A stretch of DNA of 35,499 bases from the NCBI RefSeq assembly GCF_014132355.1, contig NZ_BLZO01000144.1:1-35499 (forward strand), in the 5' to 3' direction. Below are positions 32,073 to 35,499 of this stretch, one piece after another (within the stretch, counting starts at the first letter, position 1; the number at the start of each line of letters is the position of its first letter). Position numbers and translations under genes: made by a program. The notes under the pieces were generated by a model. The model was not told the origin of the DNA and searched no databases. It saw only the letters and a program-made list of their open reading frames with translations. The DNA is from Okeania sp. KiyG1. GTDB lineage: Bacteria; Cyanobacteriota; Cyanobacteriia; Cyanobacteriales; Microcoleaceae.

Positions 32073-32291
32073 GGAGAAAGTTAAAATTCAAAATTCAAAA
32101 GTCAAAAGTCATTAATTGATAAAGGAAGTAGGGAGTAGGGAGTAGAGAGAATAAAAAGATTTGTACTGCAAGTGACTGTTTTGGTTTTTTTCATCACTAA
32201 TTATTCGGACATGATATTACTTCTTATTTCTTACTTCTTATTTCTTACTTTTAACTTTTGACTTTTGACTTTTGACTTTTAACTATTGCTT
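32073..32291. repeat. Convergent modA/oxidase spacer with heptamers
   Basis: AAAAGTC and GTAGGGA heptamers, a single CGGACATGATAT family-3 end near 32207, and TTTTGAC heptamers up to 32282. No gene. Confidence 0.7.
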
Positions 32292-34097
32292 CTAGGAATT
32301 TGCTGAGGGAGATTCGGGATTCCAGGTAAAGGTTTCTGTCGTGTCGGAAGGTTCACAAGGAGGAATTCCTGTTCCCTTAACGTTAACATTCTGCATCATT
32401 CCCAAGTCTTCATGAATCAGAATATGACAGTGGAAGACGAATTTACCAGGATAATTTTTAAAACGATGGCGAATTTTAATTGAACCATTATTTGGAGGAA
32501 TATAGAAGGTATCCCACCAAATTGGATTATCTACAGCAGTACCATTAAATTCAATTACTTGGAAAGGATTAACATGAATGTGGAATGGGTGTGCCGCACC
32601 AGTGGTATTGGTGAGTTCCCAGACTTCATCTGTGTTGATGTCAACATTTTGTACTGTTTCATCATGGCCTTCAGGATCATAAACTTCACCATCAACCTCA
32701 AATTGTGTTGGGATGACTGTCTCTGGGCTTTGTCCAGCACAACCACCAAACTGAGCATCAAAAGAAATAGTTTTCGCCGGATCTGGAGCAGGAGTATCAA
32801 AGGGTTGAAGATAATCTGGGAAATCTCCTGGGATTGTGTCCGGAATCTCTTTGGGAGAAGAAACGGGCGTACCTGTGACATTAATATAAGCTAATGTCTG
32901 TGGTGTATTAGCAGCATTAGCATCAGTAAACTTATCTTTCAAGACCTGGTATTCCCCTTCTTCTAGCTGAACTAAGAAGTCAGCACGATTCGCTGGAGAC
33001 AGTTCCATAGATGACATAAATTCTGGAGCTTGGCCATAATGACTAATACCATCAACTGCAATTCGATAGACTCCTGTGGTGACATCTTCATAAGTATCGC
33101 CATTTTTTTTCTGGAATCTTAAGGTCATAAAACCTCTTGGTGTAGCAGTCGCATTGATAAAACGCCAACGCTGCAATTCTTGAGGTTGCATGGTTAAAGT
33201 GGGTTTTGATTCCCCATTAACCGTAAATTCTTGAGATGTAGTTACACATCTATAAACATCCTCATCATCATCACCAATGATTTCTTGAATAATCCATAAT
33301 AAATCTTGATCGACATCAATTTGGTCTGCGGGAGGATCTTCGATAATTAAAGCACCTGCCATTCCATCAACCAGTTGAATAGCAGTTGAACCGTGCATAT
33401 GGGGATGATACCAATGGGTTCCAGGAGCATGAAATTGAGGAAGATAAACACAATAGGGATGCTCAGTAGACCCTCCTGTTGTAGATGGATCGAGTTCATA
33501 GAGAACATCATCAGACGAGATTTCTACCTCATCATTTTTACCACCAGAGACCACATCTCCATTAGGTGCAATACTCATAGGAGAGACATGAAACCCATGA
33601 AAGTGTAAATTAGTGCTATTGAAACAACGGGGTCTGTTTAGCTCTCCGGGACAACCTGTACTAGGAGAGTCTGCGTTATTCGGAGGTAAAGCATTAACTA
33701 ATTTAATATTTACTCGCTCACCTGCTTGTAGTTTAAATGTAGGCCCAGGGACTTGACTATTGAAACAACGAGTAAACTCAGTACGTTCATTTTCTCCTAA
33801 AATATTAATATTTTCCTGAGCCACTGTAAGTTCGGCTGGACTTGCTGGGGTGCCATTGGCAATAATTTCAGGTTGGGGAAATCCATTAACAAAATCCTCT
33901 GTTGATGAACTTCCTGAAGTATATGGGCTGATTAAAGCCGTTTTATTTTGAGTAGCACCGAATACGATAAAAGAGGCTGCTGTTATTCCTGCTCCTAGAC
34001 CAAATCCACTTAAAAATGCTCGTCTACCTAGTGGTGAACTCAAGATATCTTGTTCTTGGTTTTCCGAAGCTTTTTTTTCATCATTTTGTTGGGTCAT
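32292..34097 (-). CDS. Multicopper oxidase (bilirubin oxidase/CotA-like), Tat-exported
   Basis: 601 residues. The N-terminus has a twin-arginine signal (LGRRAFLSGFGLGAG then a hydrophobic stretch), so it acts in the periplasm or outside. Copper ligands: HFHGFHVSP (type 2/3), HWYHPHMHGS, HPFHIHVNPF and HCHILIHEDLGMMQ, the last with the type-1 His-Cys-His and axial M. The three cupredoxin domains are all present. The family oxidises phenols, metals (Mn, Cu, Fe) or bilirubin while reducing oxygen to water. The substrate here is unknown, and a tie to the nif genes is only positional. Start ATG 34097 with AAGGAGG just upstream. Confidence 0.93.
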   Translation of the reverse strand: MTQQNDEKKASENQEQDILSSPLGRRAFLSGFGLGAGITAASFIVFGATQNKTALISPYTSGSSSTEDFVNGFPQPEIIANGTPASPAELTVAQENINILGENERTEFTRCFNSQVPGPTFKLQAGERVNIKLVNALPPNNADSPSTGCPGELNRPRCFNSTNLHFHGFHVSPMSIAPNGDVVSGGKNDEVEISSDDVLYELDPSTTGGSTEHPYCVYLPQFHAPGTHWYHPHMHGSTAIQLVDGMAGALIIEDPPADQIDVDQDLLWIIQEIIGDDDEDVYRCVTTSQEFTVNGESKPTLTMQPQELQRWRFINATATPRGFMTLRFQKKNGDTYEDVTTGVYRIAVDGISHYGQAPEFMSSMELSPANRADFLVQLEEGEYQVLKDKFTDANAANTPQTLAYINVTGTPVSSPKEIPDTIPGDFPDYLQPFDTPAPDPAKTISFDAQFGGCAGQSPETVIPTQFEVDGEVYDPEGHDETVQNVDINTDEVWELTNTTGAAHPFHIHVNPFQVIEFNGTAVDNPIWWDTFYIPPNNGSIKIRHRFKNYPGKFVFHCHILIHEDLGMMQNVNVKGTGIPPCEPSDTTETFTWNPESPSANS

Positions 34098-34519
34098 TTT
34101 ATTCTTTTTCCTCCTTAAATGTTGAAGGTTTTAGTATTAATTAATGGGCGATAAATATCTATCAGCAGAAGGAATAAAGTTGATTATTGGTATTCTCTGG
34201 TTTCAACTATTCCATAAGTCCTAAAGTAAGCATTTCCTCCGGAATGCTGCGCAAACAGAGGTCAGCTAGCCTCATAAGGTCGGAACTTTCCGTTTGTCAT
34301 GCTACGCAAACGTTAACAGCTATCAGCTTTATTACTTTTAGTGGACAATTGAAGCTGGTTATTCTTGTGCTTCAATTCTTTGTTTAAAAATGTAGTAGAA
34401 GTTAAGCAAGTGCTTGCTTCATTCATTAAAAAGCTGTTTGCGCAGCATCACAAACGGAAGAGCTGACCGCGAGCTAGTTGAATGCACCCGTCCTAAAAGT
34501 AAAAGCAACTGCTATATTT

Positions 34520-34757
34520 TGACTAACAAAAATTTGACAGCAACAACAGTTAGAGAATCTGGTTCTCAATTAAATTTGTAAAAGCTCGACAGTTTTATTT
34601 AACTTTTACATATTGTCATATTAAACTTTATTGGTTGGTATTGTTGACTAACAAAAATTTGACAGCAATGACAGTTAGAGAATCTGGTTCTCCATTAAAT
34701 TGGTAAAAGCTCGACAGTTTTATTTAACTTTGACATAATGTCATATTAAACTTTTGT
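34520..34757. repeat. 125-bp direct repeat, two copies
   Basis: TGACTAACAAAAATTTGACA begins at 34520 and again at 34645. The copies share CAGTTAGAGAATCTGGTTCT and AAAGCTCGACAGTTTTATTT, ending TGTCATATTAAACTTT, with a few substitutions. Confidence 0.85.
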
Positions 34758-34878
34758 GGGAATTTAGGAATTAATTTAACAATTTTTTTATAATTATGAT
34801 TTTTCTCTACCAACCCTAAATAATTCGTCAAATTAATTGTCACCTATTGCCTCGTATAAGCTTTAGTGTTCACACCTA

Positions 34879-35173
34879 TATATCAAATCCGGTTGAATAC
34901 TTATTATATAGTTGAGAGTAGGGGACCCATCCCTAGCCCCTCCCCCGACCGTGGAGGGGAAGAGGGGAGTGGGGAGTGGGGGAGTGGGGAGTAGGGGAGA
35001 TTAAATAGACATCTTCAATAATAAAAATCAAATCAATTATTTCCCTGTACAGACGTTGCATAAGGGCGTCCCTACTATGCATGAAAGAGATGTCTAATAT
35101 TGAAGTAATTTAAGAAATTATCAACAAATATTATATAACCGGATTCTATGTCCAATTAACCGGATTTGATATA
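34879..35173. mobile_element. MITE-like element with 16-bp TATATCAAATCCGGTT ends
   Basis: TATATCAAATCCGGTT (34879-34894) and AACCGGATTTGATATA (35158-35173) are perfect inverted repeats. The 295-bp unit has GGGGAGT heptamers inside and no gene. The outer bases are TA-rich, so a TA target is possible. Confidence 0.7.
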
Positions 35174-35284
35174 AAATAGAACTACCGGATATCTCCCCCT
35201 TTCAAAGCTAATGATAAAACCCCGTCTTTAAGGACAAGGTTTTAAATAAGTATTCAAACGGACATGATATAAATCACAAACAAT

Positions 35285-35499
35285 TTAGCTACCATACTGT
35301 AAGTTTCCGTCAATGTTTTCAATATCTTCCAAAACTAGAGCAGTACGTTTGCTGGATTGATCCCTTCTTCGACATTTTGCAGCAAGAATCGGCCCTTTTT
35401 TACGTATTTTAATGGATACTTTTCACAACTTTTCTGAAAAGTCGAGGCTTGAGTTAAGGGATATTGTTCAAGATTTCCATCAATATTTTCTATTCCTTT
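35285..35499 (-). pseudogene. C-terminal end of an unrecognised gene, frameshifted
   Basis: On the minus strand from the window edge: GIENIDGNLEQYPLTQASTF then QKSCEKYPLKYVKKG. After the A6/G3 run near 35395 another frame continues PILAAKCRRRDQSSKRTALV then LEDIENIDGNLQYGS and stops at 35285. IENIDGNL occurs in both parts, which suggests an internal repeat. I do not recognise the family. The frame break at a homopolymer resembles the others in this window. Confidence 0.4.

Larger units (their letters stand above)
34098..35284. other. 1.2-kb repeat-rich region without a gene
   Basis: It contains GGAATGCTGCGCAAAC-like pieces (about 34240, 34437), a 125-bp direct repeat (34520 and 34645) and an inverted-repeat element (34879-35173), listed separately. 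Short open frames near 34187 do not resemble proteins. Confidence 0.6.

Noticed and set aside
34187-34387. 66-residue ORF upstream of the oxidase
   Set aside because: It covers dispersed GCTGCGCAAAC pieces and has no protein-like pattern.

Overview
This window is a cyanobacterial nitrogen-fixation (nif) locus. GCGATCGC (HIP1) octamers, heptanucleotide tandem repeats, the nif gene order, FdxH, HesA/HesB and a Ycf66-like protein all point to a cyanobacterium. The low-GC, repeat-rich spacers suggest a filamentous marine diazotroph of the Trichodesmium/Okeania/Oscillatoriales kind; that genus-level guess is inference.

Layout. (1) 1-8.6 kb is a degraded accessory region: a Ycf66-like membrane protein, seven copies of an 81/88-bp repeat, a frameshifted EamA exporter, the tail of a clan AA aspartic protease, a SUMF1/FGE-fold protein whose C-terminus looks like a diversity-generating-retroelement target, an 850-bp transposase-less element with nine palindromes, a frameshifted aldo/keto reductase, and a leucine-rich-repeat gene split by a decayed IS200/IS605-type tnpB element. 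(2) 8.6-11.7 kb, minus strand: nifP (cysE) - small protein - DUF2949 - [tnpB relic] - nifZ - nifT, closed by a strong terminator. nifV, which sits in this group in Anabaena, is absent. (3) 11.7-13.4 kb is non-coding and repeat-rich, ahead of nifB. (4) 13.4-30.7 kb, plus strand: nifB - nifS - nifU - nifH - nifD - nifK - nifE - nifN - nifX - DUF269 - nifW - hesA - hesB - fdxH. fdxN is missing between nifB and nifS. nifE carries frameshifts, and nifN has no start codon of its own; both are best explained by a fused nifEN reading frame broken by single-base indels. (5) 30.7-35.5 kb: molybdate-binding lipoprotein ModA, then a Tat-exported multicopper oxidase on the minus strand, then repeats and the broken end of an unrecognised gene.

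The genes form one pathway. NifS/NifU/HesB (and NifP through cysteine supply) build Fe-S clusters. NifB makes the FeMo-co precursor, NifE/N and NifX mature it, NifH/D/K are the enzyme, NifW/Z/T/HesA help maturation, FdxH donates electrons, and ModA would supply molybdenum.

Two themes run through the window. Spacers are packed with several families of small inverted-repeat elements and 7-bp tandem repeats. Many frame breaks fall at short homopolymers (EamA, AKR, tnpB, nifE/N, modA), so assembly error must be excluded before calling those genes dead.
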